64,000 nt of DNA from Pseudomonas sp. Root71 (GCF_001429045.1 NZ_LMHY01000001.1:503892-567891); one strand, 5' to 3'; shown: positions 30,461 to 40,451, numbered from the stretch's first letter. Made by a program: numbers and translations. The notes: generated from the sequence alone by a model not told the origin.

Positions 30461-32161
30461 TTAAGCGATCTGGCTCACTTCCCGCACCGGCTTGCCCTTC
30501 ACCGGCGCTTCACCCGCCACATAGTAAGTGGCGGTGCTGCGCGGCAACGGCTTGCGGCCACGGATCTTGTCGGCGATTTTCTCGGCCATCATGATCGTTG
30601 GTGCGTTGAGGTTGCCGGTGGTGATGATCGGCATGATCGAGGCATCGACCACGCGCAGGCCTTGCATGCCATGCACGCGACCTTCGCCATCGACCACGGC
30701 CATTTCGTCGGTGCCCATCTTGCACGAGCAGGACGGGTGGAACGCGGTTTCGGCGTGTTCGCGGATGAACTTGTCCAGTTGCTCGTCGCTCTGCACCTCG
30801 ATACCCGGGCTGATTTCGCGACCACGGAAGGCGTCCAGTGCAGGCTGCTGCATGATTTCACGGGTCAGGCGGATGCCGTCGCGGAATTCCTGCCAGTCCT
30901 GCTCGGTGGCCATGTAGTTGAACAGGATGCTCGGGTGCTGGCGCGGGTCCTTGGACTTGGCCTGGATGCGCCCGCGGCTCGGCGAACGCATGGAGCCCAT
31001 GTGCGCCTGGAAGCCGTGCTCTTTCACGCCGTTGCTGCCGTTGTAGTTAATCGCTACCGGCAGGAAGTGGTACTGGATGTTCGGCCATTCGAATTCCGGA
31101 CGGGTACGGATGAAACCGCCGGCTTCGAACTGGTTGCTGGCGCCGATGCCGGTGCCGTTGAACAGCCACTCGGCACCGATGGCCGGCTGGTTGTACCAGA
31201 GCAGCGACGGGTACAGCGAGACCGGTTGGGTGCAAGCGTATTGCAGGTACAGCTCAAGGTGATCCTGCAGGTTTTCACCGACGCCCGGCAGGTCGTGGAC
31301 CACCGGAATGTCGAGCTTGTTCAGCAGCTCGGCCGGGCCGACGCCGGAGCGTTGCAGGATCTGCGGTGAAGCGATGGCGCCGGAGCACAACAGCACTTCC
31401 TTGCGCGCCTTGACCTCAACGCGCTCTTCAGCGGCGCCGACCAGGTAACGCACGCCGACCGCACGCTTGCCTTCGAACAGGATCTTGTCGGTCAGGGCGT
31501 GGGTGACGATGGTCAGGGTCGAACGCTTCTTGGCGACGTCCAGGTAACCACGGGCGGTGGAAGCACGACGACCTTTGGGTGTCACGGTGCGGTCCATCGG
31601 GCCGAAGCCTTCCTGCTGGTAGCCGTTCAAGTCTTCGGTACGCGGGTAACCGGCCTGCACGCCGGCTTCAACCATGGCGTGGAACAGCGGGTTGTTGCCG
31701 GCTTTCGGCGTGGTCACGCTGACCGGGCCGTCGCCACCGTGGTAGTCGTTCGGGCCGATGTCGCGGGTTTCCGCTTTACGGAAATATGGCAGGCAATCCA
31801 GGTACGACCAGTCTTCCAGGCCTGGCAGTTTCGCCCAGCCGTCGTAGTCCATAGCGTTGCCGCGGATGTAGCACATGCCGTTGATCAGCGAGGAACCACC
31901 CAGGCCCTTGCCGCGACCGCATTCCATGCGACGGCCATCCATGTGTGGTTCTGGATCGGTTTCGTAGGCCCAGTTGTAGCGACGGCCTTGCAGCGGGAAC
32001 GCCAAGGCGGCCGGCATCTGCGTGCGGAAGTCGAAACGGTAGTCCGGGCCGCCCGCTTCGAGCAGCAGGACGGTGACGCCGGCGTCTTCGGTCAGACGGG
32101 TCGCCAGGGTGTTACCGGCCGAGCCGGCACCGATGATGATGTAGTCGAATTCTTGGGACAT
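30461..32161 (-). CDS. betA: Choline dehydrogenase
   Basis: BetA, a membrane-associated GMC flavoprotein, oxidises choline to betaine aldehyde and passes electrons to the respiratory chain; it can take the aldehyde further. The FAD-binding [19 protein letters not shown] is at the N-terminus, the GMC signature [24 protein letters not shown] lies near residue 85, and the second signature [15 protein letters not shown] near 265. C-terminal [22 protein letters not shown] completes the active site. Start at 32161 (MSQEFDYI) was chosen over an ATG three codons earlier. A REP doublet of about 100 bp lies between it and betB, so the bet operon is interrupted. Confidence 0.96.
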   Translation of the reverse strand: MSQEFDYIIIGAGSAGNTLATRLTEDAGVTVLLLEAGGPDYRFDFRTQMPAALAFPLQGRRYNWAYETDPEPHMDGRRMECGRGKGLGGSSLINGMCYIRGNAMDYDGWAKLPGLEDWSYLDCLPYFRKAETRDIGPNDYHGGDGPVSVTTPKAGNNPLFHAMVEAGVQAGYPRTEDLNGYQQEGFGPMDRTVTPKGRRASTARGYLDVAKKRSTLTIVTHALTDKILFEGKRAVGVRYLVGAAEERVEVKARKEVLLCSGAIASPQILQRSGVGPAELLNKLDIPVVHDLPGVGENLQDHLELYLQYACTQPVSLYPSLLWYNQPAIGAEWLFNGTGIGASNQFEAGGFIRTRPEFEWPNIQYHFLPVAINYNGSNGVKEHGFQAHMGSMRSPSRGRIQAKSKDPRQHPSILFNYMATEQDWQEFRDGIRLTREIMQQPALDAFRGREISPGIEVQSDEQLDKFIREHAETAFHPSCSCKMGTDEMAVVDGEGRVHGMQGLRVVDASIMPIITTGNLNAPTIMMAEKIADKIRGRKPLPRSTATYYVAGEAPVKGKPVREVSQIA

Positions 32162-32218
32162 TGAATGCACCCTCTTTGATGTTGGTCAGGTCTGGCCTGA
32201 CGAGTGCTGCGCACTCGA

Positions 32219-32312
32219 TTCGCGAGTAAGCCCGCTCCCACATTTGATCTCTGGTGTACACAGGATCTGTGTTCGCCACTGGTCCCTTGTGGGAGCGGGC
32301 TTGCTCGCGAGA
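32219..32312. repeat. REP doublet, family B, type i spacer
   Basis: TCGCGAGTAAGCCCGCTCC and GTGGGAGCGGGCTTGCTCGC inverted, spacer with CATTTGATCTCTGGTGTACAC. A partial extra copy (CCTCGCGAGCAATACGG) extends to about 32331. Sits inside the bet operon, between betB and betA. Confidence 0.85.
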
Positions 32313-32341
32313 GGCCCTCGCGAGCAATACGGGTCTCAGTC

Positions 32342-33814
32342 TTAGAACACCGAGACGTAATCGCCCAGCTCGACCTGTACCGATTTGATGCGGGTGAAGT
32401 TGTTCAGCGAGCTGATGCCGTTCTCACGGCCGACACCCGACTGCTTGTAGCCGCCAACCGGCATCTTCGCGTCGGACTCGCCCCAGGCGTTGATCCAGCA
32501 GATACCGGCTTCCAGCTGATGAATCACGCGGTGGGCGCGGTTCAGGTCCTTGGTGACGATACCGGCGGCCAGGCCGAAGTCGGTGTCGTTGGCGCGGCGG
32601 ATCACTTCTTCCTCGGTTTCGTAGGACAGGATCGCCATGACCGGGCCAAAGATTTCTTCACGCACGATGGTCATGTCGTCGGTGCAGTCGGTGAACACGG
32701 TCGGCGCCACGAACGCACCTTTGGCGAATTCGCCGTCGGTCAGGCGCTCACCGCCGCACAGCAGGCGGGCACCTTCTTCCTTGCCCTTGGCGATGTAGCC
32801 CAGCACGCTTTCCATGTGCGCAAAACTGACCAGCGGACCGAAGTTGGTGTTTTCGTCTTGCGGGTTGCCGATGCGGATGCGTGCAACGCGCTCGGCGATC
32901 TTGGCTTCGAAAGCGGCTTTCAGGTTGGCCGGGACGAACACGCGAGTGCCGTTGGTGCAGACCTGCCCGGAGCTGTAGAAGTTGGCCATCATCGCGGTGT
33001 CGGCGGCGCGATCGAGGTCGGCGTCGTCGCAGATGATCAGCGGGGATTTGCCGCCCAGTTCCATGGTCACGTCCTTGAGCGAAGAGCTCGAGGCGCTGGC
33101 CATGACTTTCTTGCCGGTGTCGGTGCCGCCGGTGAACGAGACTTTCTCGATGCGCGGGTGCTCGGTCAACCAGGTGCCGACTTCACGGCCGCTGCCGGTC
33201 AGGACGTTGAACACGCCGTTTGGCACGCCGGCTTCGGTGTAGATCTCGGCCAGTTTCAGGGTGGTCAGCGAGGTGACTTCGCTTGGCTTGAAGATCATCG
33301 CGTTGCCGGCCGCCAGGGCGGGTGCGGATTTCCACAGGGCGATCTGGATCGGGTAGTTCCACGCGCCGATACCGGCCACGACGCCCAGCGGCTCGCGACG
33401 GGTGTAGACGAACGAAGTGGTGCGCAGCGGAATCTGCTCGCCTTCGATGGCCGGTACCAGGCCTGCGTAGTACTCCAGCACGTCAGCGCCGGTGACGATG
33501 TCGACATAGCGGGTTTCGGAGTAGGCCTTGCCGGTGTCCAGGGTTTCCAGGGCGGCCAGTTCGTCGTTGCGCTCGCGCAGGATTTCCACGGCGCGACGCA
33601 GGATGCGCGAACGCTCCATGGCGGTCATGGCGGCCCAGATCTTCTGGCCCTTTTCGGCGCTGACGACGGCGCGTTCGACGTCTTCCTTGGTCGCACGTTG
33701 CACTTTTGCGAGGACTTCACCGTTAGCCGGGTTGATGGCTTCGAAAGTGGCGTCGCTGCTGGCGTCGCTGTACGCGCCATCGATGTAGAGTTTTTGCAGT
33801 TCGAAACGGGCCAT
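32342..33814 (-). CDS. betB: Betaine aldehyde dehydrogenase
   Basis: BetB oxidises betaine aldehyde to glycine betaine with NAD(P)+. It is a 490-residue aldehyde dehydrogenase with the glutamate motif [20 protein letters not shown] and the catalytic cysteine in [12 protein letters not shown]. The [31 protein letters not shown] cofactor region is intact. The second step of choline oxidation, downstream of betI and upstream of betA on the same strand. The product feeds GbcA/DgcA or is kept as an osmoprotectant. Confidence 0.96.
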   Translation of the reverse strand: MARFELQKLYIDGAYSDASSDATFEAINPANGEVLAKVQRATKEDVERAVVSAEKGQKIWAAMTAMERSRILRRAVEILRERNDELAALETLDTGKAYSETRYVDIVTGADVLEYYAGLVPAIEGEQIPLRTTSFVYTRREPLGVVAGIGAWNYPIQIALWKSAPALAAGNAMIFKPSEVTSLTTLKLAEIYTEAGVPNGVFNVLTGSGREVGTWLTEHPRIEKVSFTGGTDTGKKVMASASSSSLKDVTMELGGKSPLIICDDADLDRAADTAMMANFYSSGQVCTNGTRVFVPANLKAAFEAKIAERVARIRIGNPQDENTNFGPLVSFAHMESVLGYIAKGKEEGARLLCGGERLTDGEFAKGAFVAPTVFTDCTDDMTIVREEIFGPVMAILSYETEEEVIRRANDTDFGLAAGIVTKDLNRAHRVIHQLEAGICWINAWGESDAKMPVGGYKQSGVGRENGISSLNNFTRIKSVQVELGDYVSVF

Positions 33815-33876
33815 AAAGTCCTCGCAAGAGCATTAAGTGGCTGGCGCGGTTCGGTGGTTGAGCGTTTATGTGTGCT

Positions 33877-34470
33877 CTAACTCACCCGCTTGGCCAGTTG
33901 GGTATCCATGTATTCGTAAGCAATCTGTTGCGCCTGCCCGGTGTCGAAAGCATCTCCCGACAGCGCGCCGCGTAACCACAGGCCGTCGATCAACGCAGCC
34001 AGGCCTCGGGCGGCACTGCGCGCATCATTGAGCGGCAGTACGCGGCGGAACTGGCAGCACAGGTTGGAATACAGACGGTGATCGTTGATCCGCTGCAACC
34101 TGTGCAAAGACGGCTGGTGCATGCTGGTGGCCCAGAAGGCCAGCCAGGTTTTCATCGCCGGGCCATTGACCTGGCTGGCGTCGAAGTTGCCTTCGATGAT
34201 CACCTGCAGATGCGCCCGCGGGCTGTCATCTGTCAGCGCCTGTCGGCGCAGGGTGACGTTCTCGCTCAGGACGGTCATCAGGTACCCCATGGTGGCGGCA
34301 ATCAGGCCGTTCTTGTCCTGAAAGTAGTGACTGATGATGCCATTCGAGACACCTGCCAAACGGGCGATCAGCGCAATGCTGGCGTCCCCCATTCCGACCT
34401 GATCGACGGCCAGCAAAGTGGCTTCGATCAATTGCTGGCGGCGGATGGGTTGCATACCGACCTTGGGCAT
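33877..34470 (-). CDS. betI: BetI, choline-responsive TetR-type repressor
   Basis: A 197-residue TetR-family repressor of the bet genes, released by choline or betaine aldehyde. Its N-terminal helix-turn-helix is [29 protein letters not shown], and the C-terminal ligand domain has the BetI signature [22 protein letters not shown] chose the second ATG ([13 protein letters not shown]), nine bases after AAGGAG; the first ATG abuts that ribosome-binding site. Leads the operon betI-betB-betA and is divergent from betT. A perfect 20-bp palindrome lies 71 bp upstream. Confidence 0.96.
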   Translation of the reverse strand: MPKVGMQPIRRQQLIEATLLAVDQVGMGDASIALIARLAGVSNGIISHYFQDKNGLIAATMGYLMTVLSENVTLRRQALTDDSPRAHLQVIIEGNFDASQVNGPAMKTWLAFWATSMHQPSLHRLQRINDHRLYSNLCCQFRRVLPLNDARSAARGLAALIDGLWLRGALSGDAFDTGQAQQIAYEYMDTQLAKRVS

Positions 34471-34540
34471 CTTGCACATCTCCTTAGGCCTTCCGGTGGA
34501 CGTAGTACGGCTACCGGGTTGAAGGCCAGTCTATTTTGTT

Positions 34541-34560
34541 TTGATTGAACGTTCAATCAA
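34541..34560. promoter_or_regulatory. Perfect 20-bp palindrome, BetI operator
   Basis: TTGATTGAACGTTCAATCAA equals its own reverse complement. A TetR dimer would bind here. It lies 71 bp upstream of betI and 233 bp upstream of betT, so one site could control both the betIBA operon and the transporter. Confidence 0.88.
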
Positions 34561-34644
34561 CAAAGAATAAGATCTGCGACAAATCGTCGCTGCCTGTGAA
34601 TTTTCCTACGCGCTGTGGCGGAAAAAACGACAACTGAAACGGCT

Positions 34645-34687
34645 CGAAACCTACGCGCTGCGGCGCTCCAGGGGTTTCGGGCTTTTT
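34645..34687 (+). terminator. Terminator-like hairpin in the betT leader
   Basis: CGAAACC (34645) pairs with GGTTTCG (34673), with an inner GCGC-TGCG-GCGC stem, and is followed by GGCTTTTTT. It reads in the betT direction and lies about 105 bp before the start codon, so it could be an attenuator. Pairing is plausible but unproven. Confidence 0.4.
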
Positions 34688-34793
34688 TCGGGGTGTCTTT
34701 ATATCACCCGCCGGTCGGCTGCCCACTAACCGATTGGTCGGGTAACACGTTTGTCTTGCGTTCTTCTCTCGCACTGCCCGGAGCATCTGTGCC

Positions 34794-36791
34794 ATGAGTT
34801 CTGCCTCGCTAATAAAGACCCCACCCGAGAAGGTGACGGTCAACGGTTGGGTGTTCTACACCTCTACCGCGTTGATTCTGTTGTTGACCGCCATTCTGAT
34901 CATCGCCCCGCAAGAGGCCGGCAGAATGCTGGGTACGGCGCAAGCCTGGTTGTCCCGCAGCTTCGGCTGGTACTACATGGTGGTGATTGCCGCCTACCTG
35001 ATTTTCGTCGTCGGCCTGGCGTTTTCGTCCTACGGCAAATTGAAACTGGGCAGCAAGGACGACACCCCGGACTTCAGTTACGGCGCCTGGGCGGGGATGC
35101 TGTTCTCGTCGGGTATCGGCATCTCATTGCTGTACTTCGGCGCGTCCGAGCCGCTGGACCACTACTTCAACCCGCCGGAAGGCGTGGCCGGCAGCAACCT
35201 TGCCGCCCGTCAGGCCGTTCAACTGACGTTCCTGCACTGGGGCCTGCACGGCTGGGCGATCTATGCGCTGGTGGGGTTGGCCGTGGCGTACTTTGCCTAC
35301 CGGCATAACCAGCCGCTGGCGTTGCGTTCGGCGTTGTATCCGCTGGTGGGCGAGCGTTGGGTCAAGGGCGCGGCCGGGCATGCGGTGGACGGCTTCGGCA
35401 TGTTCGTGACCCTGCTGGGGCTGGTGACGAACCTGGGGATCGGTTCGCTGCAAGTGTCGTCGGGGCTGGAAAACCTGTTCGGCATGGAACACAGCAACAC
35501 CAACCTGCTGATCGTGATCATCGTGATGAGCACCGTGGCGACCATCGCTGCCGTGTCGGGCGTGGAAAACGGCATCCGCCGTCTGTCCAACCTGAACATC
35601 GTGCTGTTCAGTGGCCTGCTGATTTTCGTGCTGTTGTTCGGCCCGACCTTGCACCTGCTCAACGGCTTCGTACAGAACGTCGGTGACTACCTGAATGGCG
35701 TGGTGCTGAAGACTTTCGACCTCTATGTCTACGAGGGCGATAGTGAGAAGTCCGACCGCTGGTTGGGCCTGTGGACCCTGTTCTACTGGGCCTGGTGGAT
35801 TTCCTGGGCACCATTCGTGGGCATGTTCATCGCGCGTATTTCCCGTGGCCGCACCGTGCGCGAACTGGTAGCCGGCGTGCTGCTGATTCCGCTGGGCTTC
35901 ACCCTCGCGTGGCTGTCGATCTTCGGTAACTCGGCTTTGGACCTGGTGATGAACCATGGGGCGGTGGAGCTCGGGAAGACGGCACTGGAACAGCCGTCCA
36001 TGGCGATCTACCAGTTGCTTGAGCACTACCCGGCGTCGAAGGTTGTGATCGGCGTGTCGATCTTTGTCGGTTTCGTGCTGTTCCTGACCCCGGCGGACTC
36101 CGGCGCGGTGATGATGGCCAACCTTTCGTGCAAGGGCGGTAATGTCGACGAAGACGCACCGCACTGGCTGCGGATCTTCTGGTCGGCGGTGATCACCCTG
36201 GTGACCATCGGCCTGCTGTTCGCCGGCAACTTCGAAGCCATGCAAACTATGGTGGTGCTGGCCGGTCTGCCGTTCTCGGTGGTGTTGGTGTTCTTCATGT
36301 TCGGATTGCACAAGGCCATGCGCCAGGACGTGCAGATCGAACAGGAGCAAGCGCAGTTGGCCGAACGTGGTCGTCGAGGTTTCAGCGAGCGCTTGACTCA
36401 GCTGGACCTGCAACCGAGCCAATCGGTGGTGCAGCGCTTCATGGACAAACAGGTGAGCCCGGCGCTGGAAGATGCGACGGCGCAGATGCGTGCACAAGGC
36501 CTGCAAGTGCAGACTTTGCTCGGTAAGTCCAAGCGTTGCATGGGCGTGCGCGTGGAAATGGAAGAGGGCAACCCTTTCGTCTACGAAGTGAGCCTGGATG
36601 GCTATCTGGCCACGCCGACCGAATCGGTGCAATCCGACGAGGCGCGCCAGCGTTTCTATCGCGCCGAGGTGTACCTGCACAACGGCAGCCAGGACTACGA
36701 CTTGATGGGCTTCACCCAGGATCAGATCACCCGTGACGTGCTCGATCAGTTTGAAAGCCATCGGCAGCTACTTGGCCGGGTTTATAGCTGA
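34794..36791 (+). CDS. betT: Choline/betaine transporter, BCCT family
   Basis: A 665-residue sodium- or proton-coupled BCCT transporter with about 12 membrane helices up to residue 510 and an extended cytosolic C-terminus of about 150 residues, the part linked to osmotic regulation in BetT1-type proteins. Signature region WTLFYWAWWISWAPFVGMFIARISRGRTVRELV is present, and FGASEPLDHYFNPPEG and the choline-cage segment WSIFGNSAL fit the family. Divergent from betI across a shared control region with the BetI palindrome. Convergent with cbcV, a terminator in between. Confidence 0.95.
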   Translation: MSSASLIKTPPEKVTVNGWVFYTSTALILLLTAILIIAPQEAGRMLGTAQAWLSRSFGWYYMVVIAAYLIFVVGLAFSSYGKLKLGSKDDTPDFSYGAWAGMLFSSGIGISLLYFGASEPLDHYFNPPEGVAGSNLAARQAVQLTFLHWGLHGWAIYALVGLAVAYFAYRHNQPLALRSALYPLVGERWVKGAAGHAVDGFGMFVTLLGLVTNLGIGSLQVSSGLENLFGMEHSNTNLLIVIIVMSTVATIAAVSGVENGIRRLSNLNIVLFSGLLIFVLLFGPTLHLLNGFVQNVGDYLNGVVLKTFDLYVYEGDSEKSDRWLGLWTLFYWAWWISWAPFVGMFIARISRGRTVRELVAGVLLIPLGFTLAWLSIFGNSALDLVMNHGAVELGKTALEQPSMAIYQLLEHYPASKVVIGVSIFVGFVLFLTPADSGAVMMANLSCKGGNVDEDAPHWLRIFWSAVITLVTIGLLFAGNFEAMQTMVVLAGLPFSVVLVFFMFGLHKAMRQDVQIEQEQAQLAERGRRGFSERLTQLDLQPSQSVVQRFMDKQVSPALEDATAQMRAQGLQVQTLLGKSKRCMGVRVEMEEGNPFVYEVSLDGYLATPTESVQSDEARQRFYRAEVYLHNGSQDYDLMGFTQDQITRDVLDQFESHRQLLGRVYS

Positions 36792-36833
36792 GTGGTGAAA
36801 GGGCGCGGTGTGTCAGTGGCATCGCGTCAGCCT

Positions 36834-36915
36834 TAAAAGATCGCAGCCTTCGGCAGCTCCTACAGGGGAATGCGTTTTAGGTAGGAGCTGCCGAAGGCTG
36901 CGATCTTTTGATCTT
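36834..36915. repeat. REP doublet, family A
   Basis: AAGATCGCAGCCTTCGGCAG and TAGGAGCTGCCGAAGGCTG form an inverted pair of two near-perfect units with a spacer of about 15 bases, between the 3' ends of betT and cbcV. Confidence 0.88.
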
Positions 36916-36927
36916 TGCTCTTCAAAC

Positions 36928-36958
36928 AAAAACGCCGCGATTCTATCGCGGCGTTTTT
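36928..36958. terminator. Bidirectional Rho-independent terminator
   Basis: AACGCCGCGA and TCGCGGCGTT form a 10-bp stem around a short TTCTA loop, flanked by A-run and T-run, so it can end transcripts from both betT and the cbc operon. Confidence 0.9.
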
Positions 36959-36970
36959 GTGTCTGTTGCC

Positions 36971-38149
36971 TTACCCCAGGTTCTTGCCGAGCAGTGCGTG
37001 ATATAGCTCGCTGTCGCCAAGAATCCCCACCACCTTGTTGTTGTCGTGCAGCACCAGCTTGTTGCCGGTCTGATAACGAATCTGCAGTGCATCGCGCATG
37101 CCGATGTTCGAGTCCACCAGGGTTGGTCGACGACCCAGGCCTTCAACGGCCTGACCCGGTATCCAGTTCTGCAAGTCCAGCACAGAGCCGTTTTGGCGAG
37201 CGCCCTTGATGGTGTTGCCATCGGCCAGGTCCAGCCACGAATCACCGCCTGGATCCAGGCACACCGAACCGTTGATGCGTTTGCAGTTGTCCAGGGTGCG
37301 CATCAGGCTGCGACCGCACAGTACGTTCAGCGGGTTGGTGTGGGCAACGAAGGTCCGCACGTAATCGTCCGCAGGGTTGAGGACGATTTCTTCCGGTTTG
37401 CTGTACTGGATAATCCGGCCGTCTTTCATGATCGCGATGCGGCTGCCCAGTTTCAGGGCCTCATCGAGGTCGTGGCTGACGAATACGATGGTCTTGTTGA
37501 GCTTGTGCTGCAGCTCCAGCAGCTCGTCTTGCAGGCCCTGGCGGATCAACGGGTCGAGGGCCGAGAACGGTTCGTCCATCAGCAATATGTCGGCGTCCAT
37601 CGCCAGCGCACGGGCCAGGCCCACGCGTTGCTGCATACCACCGGACAGCTCATCGGGTTTCTTGTTGCGCCACTGGGCCAGGCCCACCAGCTCAAGCTTT
37701 TCGTCCACCAGTTTGCGTCGTTCCTTTTCCGGACGACCCTGCATTTCCAGGCCGAAGCTGATGTTCTCGCGCACTGTCAGCCAAGGCATCAGGGCGAACT
37801 TCTGGAACACCATCGCGATGCGCTTGGTGCGCATCATTTTCAGTTCTGCCGGGGTGCACGAGGCAATGTCGATCTGCTTGCCTTCGTGCTCGACGAACAG
37901 CTTGCCGCGGCTGACGGTGTTGAGGCCGTTGATGCAGCGCAGCAGGCTGGACTTGCCGGAGCCGGACAGGCCCATCAGCACGCAGATTTCACCTTTTTCG
38001 ATATCCAGGCTGGCTTTTTCAACGCCGACAATCTGCCCGGTCTTTTTCAGGATTTCGTTACGGGTCATGCCTTGATCCAGCAGCTTGAGGGCCTCGCGTG
38101 GATCCTTGGAGAAGATAACGTCAACGTTATCAAAGCGAATAATGCTCAT
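36971..38149 (-). CDS. cbcV: CbcV, quaternary-amine ABC transporter ATPase
   Basis: ATPase subunit of the CbcXWV importer for choline, betaine and carnitine. Walker A is MGLSGSGKSSLLR (near residue 60), the signature LSGGMQQRVGLARAL and Walker B ILLMDEPFSALD follow, and residues about 300-392 form a CBS-like regulatory tail (NIGMRDALQIRYQTGNKLVLHDNNKVVGILGD), as in OpuAA/ProV proteins that sense ionic strength. Overlaps the start of the gene by ATGA with cbcW, so translation is coupled. Length of 392 residues is family-typical. Confidence 0.94.
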   Translation of the reverse strand: MSIIRFDNVDVIFSKDPREALKLLDQGMTRNEILKKTGQIVGVEKASLDIEKGEICVLMGLSGSGKSSLLRCINGLNTVSRGKLFVEHEGKQIDIASCTPAELKMMRTKRIAMVFQKFALMPWLTVRENISFGLEMQGRPEKERRKLVDEKLELVGLAQWRNKKPDELSGGMQQRVGLARALAMDADILLMDEPFSALDPLIRQGLQDELLELQHKLNKTIVFVSHDLDEALKLGSRIAIMKDGRIIQYSKPEEIVLNPADDYVRTFVAHTNPLNVLCGRSLMRTLDNCKRINGSVCLDPGGDSWLDLADGNTIKGARQNGSVLDLQNWIPGQAVEGLGRRPTLVDSNIGMRDALQIRYQTGNKLVLHDNNKVVGILGDSELYHALLGKNLG

Positions 38150-38991
38150 GCATCACCCCCTACTTTGGCGTCGGGTTGTTTGCAGATACGGTCGAGCATG
38201 ATCGCCAGCAGTACGATCGCCAGGCCTGCTTCGAAGCCCAGGGCGATATCAGCAGTGTTCAGTGCGTTGACCACCGGTTTGCCCAGGCCATCGGCGCCCA
38301 CCAGTGCCGCAATCACCACCATCGAAAGGGACAGCATGATGCACTGGGTGATGCCGGCCGCGATGCTTGGCATGGCGTGGGGCAGTTCGATTCTTGAAAG
38401 CAACTGACGGCGCGAGCAGCCAAAGGCCTTGCCGGCATCCATCAATTCTTCCGGAACATCGCGGATACCCAGGTAAGTCAGGCGGATGGGCGCGGCAATC
38501 GCGAACACCACCGTGGAGATCAGGCCCGGGACCACACCCAGCCCGAAGAGGGTGAGGGTAGGAATGAGGTACACGAAGGTCGGTACGGTCTGCATCAGAT
38601 CGAGTACCGGACGCATTAAAGTATAGAACATCGGCTTGTGCGCGGCGACGATGCCCAATGGCACACCGATGAGCACGCAGACCAGGGTGGCGAACAGCAC
38701 CTGGGCGAGGGTTTCCATGGTTTCCTGCCAGTACCCCAGATTGAGGATCAGCAGGAAGGAGGCAACGACAAACGCGGTCAGGCCCCATTTGCGTTGAATG
38801 AAGTGTGCCAGTAGTGCGATCAGGCCGATCAATGCCAGCGGGTTGAACCAGGTCAGCGCAAACGTCACGCCGTGGATCATCGTTTCCAGTGTCACGGCGA
38901 TGGCGTCGAAGGTGCTGGCGCCGTGTTGCGTCAACCATTCAACGAAGCCTGCGATGTACTGGCCTAGGGGTATTTTCTGATCAATCAGCAT
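38146..38991 (-). CDS. cbcW: CbcW, quaternary-amine ABC transporter permease
   Basis: A permease of 281 residues with five to six membrane helices and the BPD-transporter coupling motif ELMDAGKAFGCSRRQLLSRIELPHAMPSIAAGI, which contacts the ATPase. The N-terminal LIDQKIPLGQYIAGFVEWLTQ is typical of OpuAB/ProW/ChoW proteins. I chose the ATG giving MLIDQKIPL; one six codons upstream is also in frame. With CbcV this core is reported in pseudomonads to work with several separate binding proteins, including CbcX and CaiX. Confidence 0.93.
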   Translation of the reverse strand: MLIDQKIPLGQYIAGFVEWLTQHGASTFDAIAVTLETMIHGVTFALTWFNPLALIGLIALLAHFIQRKWGLTAFVVASFLLILNLGYWQETMETLAQVLFATLVCVLIGVPLGIVAAHKPMFYTLMRPVLDLMQTVPTFVYLIPTLTLFGLGVVPGLISTVVFAIAAPIRLTYLGIRDVPEELMDAGKAFGCSRRQLLSRIELPHAMPSIAAGITQCIMLSLSMVVIAALVGADGLGKPVVNALNTADIALGFEAGLAIVLLAIMLDRICKQPDAKVGGDA

Positions 38992-39068
38992 GGTAGTGAA
39001 CGTCCGCATGCAAGGTAATTAACAGCCCGGGCAGGCGAACCTGCCCGGCATAAACGATGCTCCCTAAT

Positions 39069-40016
39069 TCAAGGCGTCAGTTTGGCTTTCACGGCCTCCA
39101 GGCCAGGTTTACCGTCAATGGTGGTCACGCCAGCGAGCCAGGTATCGAGCACCTGTGGATTCTTTTTCAGCCAGGCCTTGGCGGCCGCGTCAGGCTTCAT
39201 CTTGTCGTCCAGGATGTTGCCCATCAGTTCGCTTTCCATGTCGACAGTGAACTCCAGGTTCTTCAGCAACTGGCCAACGTTGCTGCACTCCTGGGCGTAA
39301 CCCTTGCGGGTGTTGGTCGCCACGGTGGCGGCACCGAAATCCGGGCCGAAGAAGTCATCACCACCGGTCAGGTATTGAATTTTGAAGCGCTTGTTCATCG
39401 GGTGCGGCGCCCAGCCGAGGAACACCACGGCGGTGTCGCGTTTCTGCGCGCGGTCGACCTGCGACAGCATGCCGGCTTCGGAGGACTCGACGACTTTGAA
39501 GCCGGCGGTCTTCAGGCCGAAGGCATCCTTGTCGATCATGCTCTGGATCAGACGATTGCCATCGTTGCCAGGCTCGATGCCGTAGATCTTGCCGTCGAGC
39601 TCTTTCTTGAATTTGGCAATGTCGGCGAAGTCATGCAGGCCCTTGTCGTACAGCGCCTGAGGGACGGCGAGGGTGTACTTGGCGCCCTTTAGGTTGGTGC
39701 GCACGGTTTCCACGGTGCCGGCATCGCGGTAGGCCTTGATGTCGTTTTCCATGGTCGGCATCCAGTTGCCCAGGAACACGTCCATGTTCTTGCCGTCGGC
39801 CAGGGACTTATAGGTCACGGGCACGGAAATCATGGTGGTCTTGGTCTTGTAGCCGAGGGCGTTGAGCACGACGCTGGTGGTCGCGGTTGTCGCGGTGATG
39901 TCGGTCCAGCCGACATCGGAGAAGTTTACGGTGCTGCATTGGGCCGGTTCGGCGGCTTGCGCCAGAACCGGCAGACTAAGCATTGCGGCCAACAACAACG
40001 ACGGGGAACCTTTCAT
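39069..40016 (-). CDS. cbcX: CbcX, choline/betaine-binding protein
   Basis: A 315-residue periplasmic binding protein with signal peptide (SLLLAAMLSLPVLAQAAEP). The OpuAC/ProX-type fold supplies aromatic residues that cage the trimethylammonium group; VGWTDITATTATTSVVLNALGY, FLGNWMPTME, YGIEPGNDGNRLI and [10 protein letters not shown] are the corresponding segments. CAAGGAGTCCATCC precedes the ATG; the frame extends upstream without a plausible signal. It heads the cbcXWV operon and is strongly similar to CaiX later in the window, indicating duplication and divergence. Confidence 0.94.
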   Translation of the reverse strand: MKGSPSLLLAAMLSLPVLAQAAEPAQCSTVNFSDVGWTDITATTATTSVVLNALGYKTKTTMISVPVTYKSLADGKNMDVFLGNWMPTMENDIKAYRDAGTVETVRTNLKGAKYTLAVPQALYDKGLHDFADIAKFKKELDGKIYGIEPGNDGNRLIQSMIDKDAFGLKTAGFKVVESSEAGMLSQVDRAQKRDTAVVFLGWAPHPMNKRFKIQYLTGGDDFFGPDFGAATVATNTRKGYAQECSNVGQLLKNLEFTVDMESELMGNILDDKMKPDAAAKAWLKKNPQVLDTWLAGVTTIDGKPGLEAVKAKLTP

Positions 40017-40451
40017 GGATGGACTCCTTGGTGTTTTTTTTGGCAGTGTTCCGACTGGACCACCGCACTTATAGGTTGCGGTTGGATGGCGTTCTGGAGA
40101 CAGCTCTACCACGTCGCCTTGCAATCGAGTCGATACGATCATGTACCAGTGAAAATCTGACGCCTACAGGGTGCGTCGTATCCAGTACAGGGATGGTCGC
40201 ATCCAGTGTCGGTGACGTCGTTTACAGATTTTTTCAGCCCGATTTCCCCCTCTGAACCGCAAAAAAACGGCGAAAACACAGCGTAAAAGACACGCGGCGC
40301 TGGTGGGCATGAGTGCGTCGGTTAGAGACGTCGAACAACTGGATAAAAGCTTGATGATGCGGTCATCTCGGCGGATTGCAGCTTGAGCGTAGCAGCTCCG
40401 TCACCGTGCGCTTTCGCGTGCGCAGTGGGCCCATCCAGGAGTTCGGCAGTA
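40017..40451. promoter_or_regulatory. cbcX-sdaB divergent control region
   Basis: A 435-bp gap between divergent cbcX and sdaB. It contains a pair of near-identical half-sites at 40175 and 40196 suited to an AraC-family activator. No gene or REP element is seen in it; an A-rich stretch lies near 40258-40275. Confidence 0.6.
40175..40207. promoter_or_regulatory. 21-bp-offset direct repeat, candidate GbdR site
   Basis: GTCGTATCCAGT (40175-40186) recurs as GTCGCATCCAGT (40196-40207), 11 of 12 bases identical, offset by exactly 21 bp or two helical turns. This is the classic layout for an AraC-family monomer pair. It lies 159 bp upstream of cbcX, a known member of the GbdR regulon. Confidence 0.7.

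Larger units (their letters stand above)
34471..34793. promoter_or_regulatory. betI-betT divergent control region
   Basis: A 323-bp gap holding promoters for both directions. It contains the BetI palindrome (34541-34560), a short direct repeat CCTACGCGCTG(T/C)GGCG at 34605 and 34650, and a hairpin with a T-run in the presumed betT leader (34645-34687). No gene seen. Confidence 0.6.
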
